This document shows, piece after piece, positions 8,419 through 17,272 of a DNA stretch of 64,000 nucleotides. Each line of letters begins with the position of its first letter. Position 1 is the first letter of the stretch. A program made the translations under genes and the position numbers. A model generated the notes under the pieces. That model was not told where the DNA came from, did no database searches, and saw only the letters and a list, made by a program, of their open reading frames with translations. Source of the stretch: Paracoccaceae bacterium (GTDB taxonomy: Bacteria; Pseudomonadota; Alphaproteobacteria; Rhodobacterales; Rhodobacteraceae); NCBI GenBank assembly GCA_009773375.1, contig WRPH01000003.1, positions 1 through 64,000 on the forward strand, read 5' to 3'.

Positions 8419-9288
8419 ATGACCTACGATCTTGTCATCGGCGACCGCGCCTATTCCAGCTGGTCCCTGCGCGGCTGGCTGCTGTTTGATGCCTTTGACA
8501 TCCCCGTCAAACTGCACGTCGCCCGGCTCTATACTGATGAATTGCCTAATCTTCTGAAAGACTTCTTCCCCGGCAAGACCGCCCCCACCATGCGCACCCC
8601 CGATGGCGTGGTGGTGCCCGAAACCATCGCGATTGCCGAAGAACTGGCCTCGCGCCACCCCAACGCCGGTCTCTGGCCCGCCGATCCGAAAGCCCGCGCA
8701 ATTGCCCGCGTTCTCGCTGCCGAAATGCACGCAGGCTTCACCGCCCTGCGCAGCCATTGCCCGATGAACCTGCGCGTCAGCTACACCGATTGCGCCCCGC
8801 CGCCAGAGGTTCTGGCCGATCTGCGGCGGCTGGAAACCCTATGGGCATGGGCGCAAAAGCAAACCAGATCAACCCCTTGGCTCTGTGGTGCCTACTCCGC
8901 CGCCGACGCCTTCTTCGCTCCGGTCGCGTCGCGCATCGCCACCTATAACCTGCCGGTCAATGCCCAGGCGACGGCTTATGTGCAGGCACATCTTGCCCAC
9001 CCCAGCTTCCGCCGCTGGCGCGCCATGGGCATGGTCGATGGCGCAGATCAGGAATTCTACCGCCGCGACTATCCACGCCGCCCGTGGCCCGGCCCGACAC
9101 CGCTACCCGCCCGCCCGGTGGACGGCACACAGGCAGAAAACACCGCCTGCCCCTACTCCGGCGCGCCCGTCACTCATGTTCTGGAATTGCAGGGCCGCCA
9201 CTTTGGCTTCTGCAACGCCTTCTGCCGCGACAAAACCGCCGCAGATCCCGAGGCTTGGCCGAAATTCATGCAACTTTTCCACAGCTGA
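8419..9288 (+). CDS. Glutathione S-transferase with C-terminal YHS-like cysteine-rich tail
   Basis: A 289-residue protein. Residues 1-80 form a thioredoxin-like GST domain (YDLVIGDRAYSSWSLRGWLLF, then APTMRTPDGVVVPETIAIAEEL). Residues 90-210 are the helical GST domain with WLCGAYSAADAFFAPVASR. From residue 244 a separate tail contains CPYSGAPV, HFGFCNAFCRDKT and DPEAWPKF, resembling YHS/treble-clef metal-binding domains. Such tails are not part of ordinary GSTs. ATG at 8419 has GAAGAAGGA upstream. It is divergent from rpoH; substrate unknown. Confidence 0.85.
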   Translation: MTYDLVIGDRAYSSWSLRGWLLFDAFDIPVKLHVARLYTDELPNLLKDFFPGKTAPTMRTPDGVVVPETIAIAEELASRHPNAGLWPADPKARAIARVLAAEMHAGFTALRSHCPMNLRVSYTDCAPPPEVLADLRRLETLWAWAQKQTRSTPWLCGAYSAADAFFAPVASRIATYNLPVNAQATAYVQAHLAHPSFRRWRAMGMVDGADQEFYRRDYPRRPWPGPTPLPARPVDGTQAENTACPYSGAPVTHVLELQGRHFGFCNAFCRDKTAADPEAWPKFMQLFHS

Positions 9289-9347
9289 TTTACCATTCGT
9301 AAATCATTGCGCCCTAGCCGTTAACAAAGATGAACGGGAGGGGCGTG

Positions 9348-10862
9348 ATGGTCGCGCGAGCCTACACAGTGGCGTTCGAGGGCGTCGAGGCGCGCATGGT
9401 CGAGGTGCAATGCGCCATCGCTCCCGGCATGCCCTATTTTGGCGTCGTCGGCCTGCCCGACAAAGCCGTGTCCGAGGCGAAAGAACGCGTCCGCGCCGCC
9501 ATGGCGGCGATGTCGATCGCGCTGCCATCCAAACGCATCACCGTCAACCTTTCCCCCGCCGACCTGCCCAAGGAAGGCTCGCATTTCGACCTGCCCATCG
9601 CGCTGGCCCTGCTCGCCGCGCTGGACATCATCCCGAAAGACGAGGTGGAAGCCACCGTGGCCTTGGGCGAACTCTCACTCGATGGCCGCCTGATCGCGGT
9701 GCTGGGCGCGTTGCCCGCGGCGATGGCCGCCGCTGAACACGACCGCACGCTGTTGTGCCCGAAAGCCTGCGGCGCAGAAGCCGCTTGGGTGGGCGCGACG
9801 CAAGTGCTGGCCGCCGCCTCGCTGAACGAGGTCGTCCGCCACTATACCGGTCAGACCCCGATCACCCCGGCAGAGGCGGGCGAAGTGCAAGCAGCACCGC
9901 TTGGCCGCGATTTCCGCGATGTGAAGGGGCAGGAACGCGCCAAACGCGCCCTGGAAATCGCCGCTGCCGGTCGGCACCACCTGCTGATGGTCGGCACGCC
10001 CGGATCAGGAAAATCCATGCTCGCCGCCCGCCTGCCCGGCATCCTGCCACCGCTTTCGGCGCAAGAAGCCCTTGAAACGTCGATGATTCACTCTCTCGCC
10101 GGGCTTTTGTCCGAAGGCGGCATCTCGCGCGTGCGCCCGTTCCGCGAACCACACCACACCGCCTCGATGGCCGCCATCGTCGGTGGTGGCAAAGGTGCCA
10201 AACCCGGCGAAATCAGCCTTGCCCACAACGGTGTGCTGTTCATGGATGAATTCCCCGAATTCCCCCGCACGGTGCTGGAAACCCTGCGCCAACCGATCGA
10301 GACCGGCGAAATCATGGTCGCCCGTGCCAACGCGCATATCCGTTACCCTTGTCGGTTCCTGCTGGTCGCCGCCGCCAACCCCTGCAAATGCGGCTACATG
10401 TCAGACCCCGCCCGTGCCTGCGCCAAGGTGCCGCTCTGCGGTGAAGACTACCTCGGCCGCATCTCTGGCCCGCTGATGGACCGCTTCGATTTGCGAGTCG
10501 AGGTCCCCCCCGTGGCCTATACCGATCTTGATTTGCCAGCTTCGGGCGACAGCTCCGCCACCGTCGCCGCCCGCGTGACGGCCGCCCGCGCCGTGCAGGC
10601 CAACCGCTTCAAGGCCGTCGCAAACACCCGCGTCAACGCCGATATGGAAGGCAGCCTGCTGGAACAAGTCGCAGCCCCCGACCCCGAGGGCCGGGCGCTT
10701 CTGGCAAAGGTGGCCGAGCGCTTTGGTCTATCAGCCCGCGGCTACCACCGCGTGCTGCGCGTCGCCCGCACCATCGCCGATCTCGACACATCGGCACAGG
10801 TCCGCCTGCCCCATATCGCCGAAGCCGTCAGCTACCGCCTTGCCGTCGGGTCAAAGAATTGA
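9348..10862 (+). CDS. YifB/ComM-type Mg-chelatase-like AAA+ ATPase
   Basis: A 504-residue protein with an N-terminal Lon-S5-like fold (YTVAFEGVEARMVEVQ, VVGLPDKAVSEAKERVRAA) and a Mg-chelatase AAA+ domain. The P-loop is GTPGSGKS, Walker B is VLFMDEFPEF, and CKCGYMSDP with a downstream Cys is a zinc-knuckle insertion. ComM homologues drive branch migration during natural transformation; a role in this species is inference. ATG at 9348 is chosen because GGGAGGGG precedes it by six bases, whereas the ATG at 9330 lies before that site. Confidence 0.92.
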   Translation: MVARAYTVAFEGVEARMVEVQCAIAPGMPYFGVVGLPDKAVSEAKERVRAAMAAMSIALPSKRITVNLSPADLPKEGSHFDLPIALALLAALDIIPKDEVEATVALGELSLDGRLIAVLGALPAAMAAAEHDRTLLCPKACGAEAAWVGATQVLAAASLNEVVRHYTGQTPITPAEAGEVQAAPLGRDFRDVKGQERAKRALEIAAAGRHHLLMVGTPGSGKSMLAARLPGILPPLSAQEALETSMIHSLAGLLSEGGISRVRPFREPHHTASMAAIVGGGKGAKPGEISLAHNGVLFMDEFPEFPRTVLETLRQPIETGEIMVARANAHIRYPCRFLLVAAANPCKCGYMSDPARACAKVPLCGEDYLGRISGPLMDRFDLRVEVPPVAYTDLDLPASGDSSATVAARVTAARAVQANRFKAVANTRVNADMEGSLLEQVAAPDPEGRALLAKVAERFGLSARGYHRVLRVARTIADLDTSAQVRLPHIAEAVSYRLAVGSKN

Positions 10863-10871
10863 CCCGCGCCG

Positions 10872-11816
10872 TTACAAACCGCGCTTTGCCTCAATAACCT
10901 GCCAGATCCGCTCTGCAGTGTTGGTGCCGTCAAACCGCTCCAACTCCTGAATACCCGTGGGCGAGGTGACGTTGATCTCGGTCAGATAATCGCCGATCAC
11001 GTCGATACCGACAAAAATCTGGCCTTTTTCCCTTAGAACCGGCCCAATCGTCGCGCAAATCTCCAGATCCCGCGCGGTCAGACCCACCTTCTCAGGCCGC
11101 CCGCCGGCATGCATGTTCGACCGCGTCTCCCCCGCCTGCGGCACCCGGTTGATCGCCCCCACCGGCTCGCCATTGACCAGAATCACCCGCTTGTCACCCT
11201 TGGACACATCCGGCAGGAACTTCTGCACGATCATCGGCTCACGGTTCATCCCCGTGAACATCTCATACAGCGACGCAAGATTGCGGTCATTCGGGTCAAG
11301 CCGGAAAACCCCCGCACCGCCATTGCCATAGAGTGGCTTCAGAATGATATCGCCATGCCGATCCTTGAATTCTCTAATCGTGCGCAAATCCCGGGCAATC
11401 GCCGTCGGTGGCGTCAGCTGCGGAAACCGCAGCACCAGCAGCTTTTCAGGATAATTTCGCACCCAGAACGGATCATTCACCACCAGCGTCTTGGGGTGGA
11501 TCATATCCAGCAAATGCGTGGTGGTGATATAGCCCATGTCGAACGGCGGGTCTTGCCGCAGCCAGACGACGTCAAACTCGCCCAGATCAACCTCGGTTTC
11601 TTCCCCGTAGCTGACATGGTTTCCCATTTCCCGCTGCAGCGTGATCGGATACCCCCGCGCCAGCACGCGACCCTCGACAAAAGCCAGCTTGTCAGGCGTG
11701 TAGAAAAACAACGAATGCCCGCGCGCCTGAGCTTCCAGCGCGATGCGGAAAGTGCTGTCGCCGTTGATATTGACCGACCCGATCGGGTCCATCTGTAGCG
11801 CTACCTTAAGGGGCAT
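10872..11816 (-). CDS. gshB: Glutathione synthetase
   Basis: A 314-residue ATP-grasp enzyme that joins gamma-glutamylcysteine and glycine. [23 protein letters not shown] is the family N-terminus and fixes the start at 11816. [20 protein letters not shown], the ATP-binding stretch [17 protein letters not shown], and the C-terminal [19 protein letters not shown] are all present. It follows rsmI and yraN on the same strand, separated from yraN by about 56 bases. Confidence 0.97.
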   Translation of the reverse strand: MPLKVALQMDPIGSVNINGDSTFRIALEAQARGHSLFFYTPDKLAFVEGRVLARGYPITLQREMGNHVSYGEETEVDLGEFDVVWLRQDPPFDMGYITTTHLLDMIHPKTLVVNDPFWVRNYPEKLLVLRFPQLTPPTAIARDLRTIREFKDRHGDIILKPLYGNGGAGVFRLDPNDRNLASLYEMFTGMNREPMIVQKFLPDVSKGDKRVILVNGEPVGAINRVPQAGETRSNMHAGGRPEKVGLTARDLEICATIGPVLREKGQIFVGIDVIGDYLTEINVTSPTGIQELERFDGTNTAERIWQVIEAKRGL

Positions 11817-11872
11817 GAGGCTCTCCGCGTTGTGGTTACGCCTTGGATGCCGCAAGCCAGATCAGAATGCAA

Positions 11873-12226
11873 TCAGGCGGCATAAGCGTTTTCCAGCACT
11901 TCAATACGCCCCACGGCATCGACCAAGGCCACATCAAAGCGCACTTCGGTCATTTGCCCGCCCGGCTCACCAGCGAGAAATTCAGATGCGGCGTTGTAAA
12001 TACGCGCCATTTGCCGCGGAGTCAGATGTTCTGCGGCCATAGCATGGGTCTTGCTTTGTTTGACCTCGATGAAGATCACCTCTGCACCATCCCGCGCGAT
12101 AAGATCAATTTCACCAGCGGACCCGCGCCAGCGCCGCGCACAAACCGCCCGCCCGGATCGGTCATAAAGTTGCGCCACCTGATCTTCGGCAGCCAGCCCT
12201 GCGTGGTAAGATCGTGCGCCGCTCAT
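11873..12226 (-). CDS. YraN family protein (UPF0102)
   Basis: A 117-residue protein of the YraN family, which has a restriction-endonuclease-like fold and no firmly established substrate. The core GEIDLIARDGAEVIFIEVKQ matches the family's G-E-I-D-L-I...F-V-E-V-K nuclease-like motif. The start codon overlaps the rsmI stop (ATGA). The arrangement rsmI, lpoA, yraN is shared with enterobacteria, where these genes also cluster. Confidence 0.9.
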   Translation of the reverse strand: MSGARSYHAGLAAEDQVAQLYDRSGRAVCARRWRGSAGEIDLIARDGAEVIFIEVKQSKTHAMAAEHLTPRQMARIYNAASEFLAGEPGGQMTEVRFDVALVDAVGRIEVLENAYAA

Positions 12227-13095
12227 GCTCCCGTCCTTTTCAGTGCAAGTTGATACACATCACGCCGCGGCAAACCATAAGCTTGCGCTACTGCCGCCGC
12301 CGCATCTTTCATCGTCATATGGGTCAAAGCCTGATCCAGAGCCTGTTCCACCGTTGCCGCATCTGCCACCTGTTCGGGCGCGCGATCAATCAGGACAACG
12401 ATTTCGCCCTTCACATCACGCCCATCGAAAGCCGCCGCCAGTTCCGCCAAAGTCCCGCGCGAGATTTCTTCGAATCGCTTCGTGAGTTCCCGGCACACCA
12501 CAGCATTACGCCCCGCACCCAGACCTTGCACCAAATCATCTAACAATTGCTTAACGCGCTTGGGCGATTCATACAGAATCAGCGTCGCCTGCACCTGCGC
12601 CAGTTCGCGTATAAAAGTTTCGCGCGCGCCTTTCGCGGCGGGTGGAAAGCCTGCAAACATGAACCGGTCCGACGGCAGGCCCGACACCGTCAGCGCGCAC
12701 AGCACAGCCGAAGCCCCCGGCGCCGACAGCACCGGATAACCTTCGGCAATCGCCGCGCGACCCAGTTGGAACCCCGGATCGGAAATCAGCGGTGTGCCCG
12801 CCTCTGACGCGTAGGCCACCGATTTACCCTCGGCTATCGCCCGCAACAGCCGGGGCAGCGCCACATCATTGTTATGTTCGTGATAGGCCACCAATGGCCG
12901 ATCCCCAAGGCTAACCCCATGAATCTCCATCAGATGCCGCAGCGTCCGCGTATCTTCCGCCGCCAGCACATCCGCCGAGGCCAGAATATCCAGAGCCCGC
13001 AGCGTGATGTCGCGCGCGGCACCGATCGGGGTGGACAGAAAATAAAGCCCTGCCGCAAGCCGTTGCTTTTCTGGCGTGTGTCTGCCGATGGTCAC
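12223..13095 (-). CDS. rsmI: 16S rRNA (cytidine-1402 2'-O)-methyltransferase
   Basis: A 290-residue SAM-dependent tetrapyrrole-methylase-fold enzyme that modifies C1402 in the decoding centre. Recognisable are GLYFLSTPIGAARDITLRALDIL, LAAEDTRTLRHL, VAYASEAGTPLISDPGFQL, PVLSAPGASAVLCALTVSGLPSDRFMFAGF, and YESPKRV. Length is as expected. It is divergent from the LpoA-like gene, with 83 bases between the two starts. Confidence 0.96.
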   Translation of the reverse strand: MTIGRHTPEKQRLAAGLYFLSTPIGAARDITLRALDILASADVLAAEDTRTLRHLMEIHGVSLGDRPLVAYHEHNNDVALPRLLRAIAEGKSVAYASEAGTPLISDPGFQLGRAAIAEGYPVLSAPGASAVLCALTVSGLPSDRFMFAGFPPAAKGARETFIRELAQVQATLILYESPKRVKQLLDDLVQGLGAGRNAVVCRELTKRFEEISRGTLAELAAAFDGRDVKGEIVVLIDRAPEQVADAATVEQALDQALTHMTMKDAAAAVAQAYGLPRRDVYQLALKRTGA

Positions 13096-13178
13096 GCCAG
13101 ATGCCTCCCTCTCAAGTTTACTTCCGAAGCCAAACCGCTTAACCTGCCCCCGATCTGCTACCGGGGTAAGGAAGTTCC

Positions 13179-14357
13179 ATGTTGTCCGTTTTGAACCGGG
13201 CCCGCAAGTCGCTGGGCCATATTGTTATTGCTGCCGCATCGATGGTTCTGGCCGCCTGCGTGCCTGCAGCCGGGCCGACGGCTGCCGGCGGCGGCGCCGT
13301 CTCGGGCAAGGTGCAGGTGGCGCTGCTGGTTCCCGGTGGCTCGGGGCAGGCCAGCGATGAGCTGCTCGCGCGCTCGCTGCAAAACGCGGCACGGATGGCG
13401 ATCACTGATCTGGGCGGTGCCGCCAAAGTTGACTTGCGGGTTTACAACACCGCAGGGCAGCCCGCGCAAGCCGCAGCGATGGCGACCAAGGCGGTTGCCG
13501 AAGGCGCACAGATCATCCTCGGCCCGGTGTTCGCACAAGAGGCCAATGCCGCAGGCGTCGCGGTGGCCGCGTCCGGCGTCAACGTGCTGGCGTTTTCCAA
13601 CAACCCTGACATTGCAGGCAATAACGTCTTTGTGCTGGGGCCAACCTTTGGCAACACCGCCGGGCGGCTGGCCTCTTACGCTGTGCGACAGGGCAAAGCG
13701 AAGGTCATGATCGTGCATGACCGCAACACCGCAGGCGAGCAGGGCCGGGCGGCAATTGCTGCGGGGGTGGCTGCGGCGGGCGGTCAGGTCGTCAGCACCG
13801 GCAGTTATGAGTTCTCGCAAAATGGCGTGATGACTGCGGCTCCGGGCATTGCCTCGGCGGCAAAATCCTCGGGCGCGCAGGCGGTGTTTCTGACTGCAGA
13901 TACCGCAGGGGCCTTGCCGCTGGTCAGCCAGCTTCTTGCCGATAACGGCCTGTCTTCCGCCAGCACGCAGTTTGTCGGCCTGACCCGCTGGGACATTCCG
14001 GCCGCAACTCTGGCCTTGCCGGGCGTGCAGGGCGGCTGGTTCGCGTTGCCGGATCCTGCGCTCTACCAGCAATACCAGTCGCGCTATCAGGCCAGCTTCA
14101 ACGAACCGCCGCACCCGATTTCGGGCCTCGCTTATGACGGCATCGCTGCGATCGGTGCGCTGATGAAGACCGCCAAGGGCGGCCCGATTTCCAAGCAGGC
14201 GCTGACTCAGGGCGCAGGCTTTGTCGGCGTCAACGGCATCTTCCGGCTGCGCCCAGATGGCACCAACCAGCGTGGCCTGGCGATTGCCCAAATCCGCGGG
14301 GGTCAGTCCGTGGTGGTCGATCCTGCGCCGCGCAGCTTTGGCGGCACCGGGTTCTGA
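13179..14357 (+). CDS. LpoA-like penicillin-binding-protein activator lipoprotein
   Basis: A 392-residue protein with a lipoprotein signal (MVLAACVP: lipobox LAAC) and a periplasmic-binding-protein fold (VQVALLVPGGSGQ, IILGPVFAQEANAAG, VLAFSNNPDIAGNNVFVLG, YDGIAAIGAL). This is the fold of the C-terminal domain of LpoA, the outer-membrane activator of PBP1A. The N-terminal TPR domain of enterobacterial LpoA is absent, as is common in alphaproteobacteria. The neighbours rsmI and yraN favour LpoA over an ABC-transporter binding protein, which remains the alternative. AAGGAAG precedes ATG 13179. Confidence 0.82.
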   Translation: MLSVLNRARKSLGHIVIAAASMVLAACVPAAGPTAAGGGAVSGKVQVALLVPGGSGQASDELLARSLQNAARMAITDLGGAAKVDLRVYNTAGQPAQAAAMATKAVAEGAQIILGPVFAQEANAAGVAVAASGVNVLAFSNNPDIAGNNVFVLGPTFGNTAGRLASYAVRQGKAKVMIVHDRNTAGEQGRAAIAAGVAAAGGQVVSTGSYEFSQNGVMTAAPGIASAAKSSGAQAVFLTADTAGALPLVSQLLADNGLSSASTQFVGLTRWDIPAATLALPGVQGGWFALPDPALYQQYQSRYQASFNEPPHPISGLAYDGIAAIGALMKTAKGGPISKQALTQGAGFVGVNGIFRLRPDGTNQRGLAIAQIRGGQSVVVDPAPRSFGGTGF

Positions 14358-14383
14358 AATACAGCAAGGCCGGGTTTGCGGGC

Positions 14384-17158
14384 ATGACACAATCGGTTTC
14401 CCCAACGCCCTGCCTTGATCTGCTGATCCCGGCCCAGACCCTGATCGACAGGCCCGCCCTGCTGGCCCGCATCCTCGCCGATCTGCCCGCCGACGCCGAT
14501 CCCCGCGCCTGCCGGGCCATCGCTGTGCGCCACATGACCGAGGCGAAAAACGCCGCCAACGCCGCGCTAGCCGCTGCCTTTGCCGCCCACCCGCTGGAAG
14601 CCCGCCCGCTGATTTCGGCGCAGTCCTATCTGACTGATGTGCTGGTCACCACCGCGCTGACGCTGGCCCGTGACCATTTGCACCGCGCCGCCTCCCCCAC
14701 CACTGCCGAGCGTCTTGCCGTGCTGGCCGTCGGCGGTTTTGGCCGCGCCGAAATGGCGCCGCATTCCGATGTCGATCTGCTGTTCCTGACGCCATGGAAG
14801 ATCACCCCATGGGCGGAAAGCGTCATCGAATCCATGCTCTACATGCTCTGGGATCTGAAGCTGAAGGTCGGCCATTCCTCGCGCACCGTCGCCGATTGCA
14901 TCCGGCTGGGGCGTGACGACATCACCATCCGCACCGCCCTGCTGGAGCACCGCTTCATCGCGGGCGATGCCAGCCTTGCCACCGAACTGGGCGAACGGCT
15001 GTGGTCCGAGCTGTTCCGCAACTCCGGCCCCGAATTCATCGAGGCCAAGCTGGCCGAACGCGCCGAACGCCACAAGCGGCAGGGCGGCCAGCGCTATGTG
15101 CTGGAACCGAACGTCAAGGAAGCCAAGGGCGGCCTGCGCGATCTGCAAACCCTGTACTGGATTGGAAAATACCTGCTGCGGGTGTCGTCTTCGGCCGGGC
15201 TGGTTGATGCGGGCCTGCTGTCGCGCGACGAATATGACACCTTTGAACGCGCCGAAAATTTCCTCTGGGCCGCCCGCTGTCATCTGCATTACGCCGGCAA
15301 ACGCGCTGTCGATCAGCTGACCTTCGACATGCAGGTCGATGTGGCGCAGCGCATGGGCTACCACGATTCAGCAGGCCGCCGCGCGGTGGAACTGTTCATG
15401 CAGGATTACTTCCGCCACGCCACCCGCGTCGGCGAGCTGACCCGCGTTTTCCTGACCGAACTCGAAGCCCGCCACGCCAAACCCGAAGCCCGCATTCTGG
15501 GCTTTTTCAGCCGCAAACGGGTGAAAGCCCCGTTCAAGCTGGTGCAGGGCCGCATTGATGTCGCCGACACCGCGAAATTCCTCACCGACCCGCTGAACCT
15601 GCTGCGCGTGTTTGAAGAGGCGCTGCGCTCGGGCTACCTGCTCCACCCCAACATCATGCGGGTGGTCGCCGCCAACCTGCACCTGATCGACGATGATCTG
15701 CGTGACAACCCCGAGGCGATCCGCATCTTCCTCGATCTGTTGCTGAAACACGGCAATCCCGAACGCGGCCTGCGCCGGATGAACGAACTCGGCGTGCTGG
15801 CTGCCTTCATCCCCGAATTCGAAAACATCGTCGCGATGATGCAGTTCAACGTCTACCACCACTACACGGTGGACGAACACATCATCCAGACCATCTCTAT
15901 CCTGGCCCAGATCGAACGCGGCGAGCTGATCGAGGATCTGCCGCTGTCGTCGTCGATCCTCAAGGCCGGGGTGAACCGCAAGGTGATCTATGTCGCCCTG
16001 CTGCTGCATGATATCGGCAAGGGTCGGCCGGAAGATCACTCGATCATCGGCGCGCAGATTGCCCGGCGCATCGCCCCCAGGCTGGGGCTGGATCAGGAAG
16101 AATCCGAAACCGTCGAATGGCTGGTGCGCTACCACCTGCTGATGTCCGACATGGCGCAGAAACGTGACATTGGCGATCCGCGCACCGTGCGTGATTTCGC
16201 CAAGGCGGTGAAAACCCGCAAGCGGCTCGATCTGCTGACAGTGCTGACCGTCTGCGACATTCGCGGCGTCGGCCCCGATACCTGGAACAACTGGAAAGCC
16301 ATGCTGCTGCGGCAATTGCACAGCCTGACCACCGAGGCGCTTGAAGGCGGGCTGGAAAACGTCAACCGCGAAAAGCGCGAAGACGAGGCGAAGGCCGCGC
16401 TGCGCGAACGTCTGCACGACTGGGCGGAAGACGACATAAAGACCGAGAAGGCCCGCCATTACGCGCCCTACTGGCAGGGCCTGTCCACCGACACGCAAGA
16501 GGTGTTCGCCCGCCTGCTGCGCGGCCTTGGCGATGATGAGATCCGCATCGACCTGCACCCCGAACCCGCCCGCGATGCCACCCGCGCCTGCTTTGCGCTG
16601 GCCGACCATCCCGGCATTTTCAGCCGCCTTGCCGGCGCGTTGGCACTGGTCGGCGCCAACGTGGTGGACGCGCGCACCTATACCTCGAAGGATGGCTACG
16701 CCACGCCGGTGTTCTGGATTCAGGATACCGACGGCAAGCCCTACGATGTCGAACGCCTGCCCCGCCTGCGCGGCATGATCGAAAAAACCCTGAAAGGCGA
16801 AGTGCTGCCGCGTGAAGCCCTTGCTGGCCGCGACAAGGTGAAGAAACGCGAACGCGAGTTCCGCTTTCCGACCCACATCACCTTCGACAACGAAGGCTCG
16901 GAAATCTACACCATCATCGAGGTCGATACCCGCGACCGCCCCGGCCTGCTCTATGATCTCACCCGCACCCTCGCCGCCAACAATATCTATATCGCCTCCG
17001 CCGTGATCGCGACCTATGGCGCGCAGGTGGTCGATGCCTTTTATGTCAAAGACATGTTCGGCCTGAAACTGCACGCCAAACACCGGCAAGAGGCGCTGGA
17101 CAAAAAGCTGCGCCAAGCCATTGCCGAAGGCGCAGAACGGGCGCAAAACGCCAGCTGA
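14384..17158 (+). CDS. glnD: [Protein-PII] uridylyltransferase/uridylyl-removing enzyme
   Basis: A 924-residue nitrogen sensor that uridylylates PII when glutamine is low and reverses this when it is high. Domain order is complete: nucleotidyltransferase with GGFGRAEMAPHSDVDLLF (near residues 118-135), a helical linker, an HD domain with LLLHDIGKGRPEDHS, then two ACT domains (ATRACFALADHPGIFSRLAGAL and DTRDRPGLLYDLTRTLAANN). The gene starts 26 bases after the LpoA-like stop and may share its transcript. Confidence 0.97.
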   Translation: MTQSVSPTPCLDLLIPAQTLIDRPALLARILADLPADADPRACRAIAVRHMTEAKNAANAALAAAFAAHPLEARPLISAQSYLTDVLVTTALTLARDHLHRAASPTTAERLAVLAVGGFGRAEMAPHSDVDLLFLTPWKITPWAESVIESMLYMLWDLKLKVGHSSRTVADCIRLGRDDITIRTALLEHRFIAGDASLATELGERLWSELFRNSGPEFIEAKLAERAERHKRQGGQRYVLEPNVKEAKGGLRDLQTLYWIGKYLLRVSSSAGLVDAGLLSRDEYDTFERAENFLWAARCHLHYAGKRAVDQLTFDMQVDVAQRMGYHDSAGRRAVELFMQDYFRHATRVGELTRVFLTELEARHAKPEARILGFFSRKRVKAPFKLVQGRIDVADTAKFLTDPLNLLRVFEEALRSGYLLHPNIMRVVAANLHLIDDDLRDNPEAIRIFLDLLLKHGNPERGLRRMNELGVLAAFIPEFENIVAMMQFNVYHHYTVDEHIIQTISILAQIERGELIEDLPLSSSILKAGVNRKVIYVALLLHDIGKGRPEDHSIIGAQIARRIAPRLGLDQEESETVEWLVRYHLLMSDMAQKRDIGDPRTVRDFAKAVKTRKRLDLLTVLTVCDIRGVGPDTWNNWKAMLLRQLHSLTTEALEGGLENVNREKREDEAKAALRERLHDWAEDDIKTEKARHYAPYWQGLSTDTQEVFARLLRGLGDDEIRIDLHPEPARDATRACFALADHPGIFSRLAGALALVGANVVDARTYTSKDGYATPVFWIQDTDGKPYDVERLPRLRGMIEKTLKGEVLPREALAGRDKVKKREREFRFPTHITFDNEGSEIYTIIEVDTRDRPGLLYDLTRTLAANNIYIASAVIATYGAQVVDAFYVKDMFGLKLHAKHRQEALDKKLRQAIAEGAERAQNAS

Positions 17159-17175
17159 GCCGCCCGCTTCTGCTT

Positions 17176-17228
17176 TCATCTGTCCTTAAATATCCCACTG
17201 GGGGTTTGGGGGATGTGAAATCCCCCAA
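17176..17228. repeat. Dispersed repeat relative plus palindrome, glnD-murJ gap
   Basis: TCATCTGTCC, TT, AAATATCCC resembles the core of the repeats at 224, 5147 and 31566. It is followed by TTGGGGGAT-GTGAA-ATCCCCCAA (17206-17228), a nine-pair hairpin. At 257 and 31593 a palindrome also follows the AAATATCC core, so the palindrome appears to be a replaceable part. Confidence 0.45.
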
Positions 17229-17272
17229 CGCCTGCCAAGCCCCCCATCGCCCGCCTTTCACGAAAGACCGCC

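Noticed and set aside
9330-9347. ATG 9330 as the yifB start
   Set aside because: The Shine-Dalgarno GGGAGGGG lies downstream of it and directs initiation at ATG 9348.
15368-17179. Long leftward ORF opposite glnD (603 codons)
   Set aside because: It is a shadow of GC-rich codon bias; the glnD frame has complete domain motifs. The same applies to long antisense frames opposite murJ, TIGR02302, pyk and the AAA ATPase.
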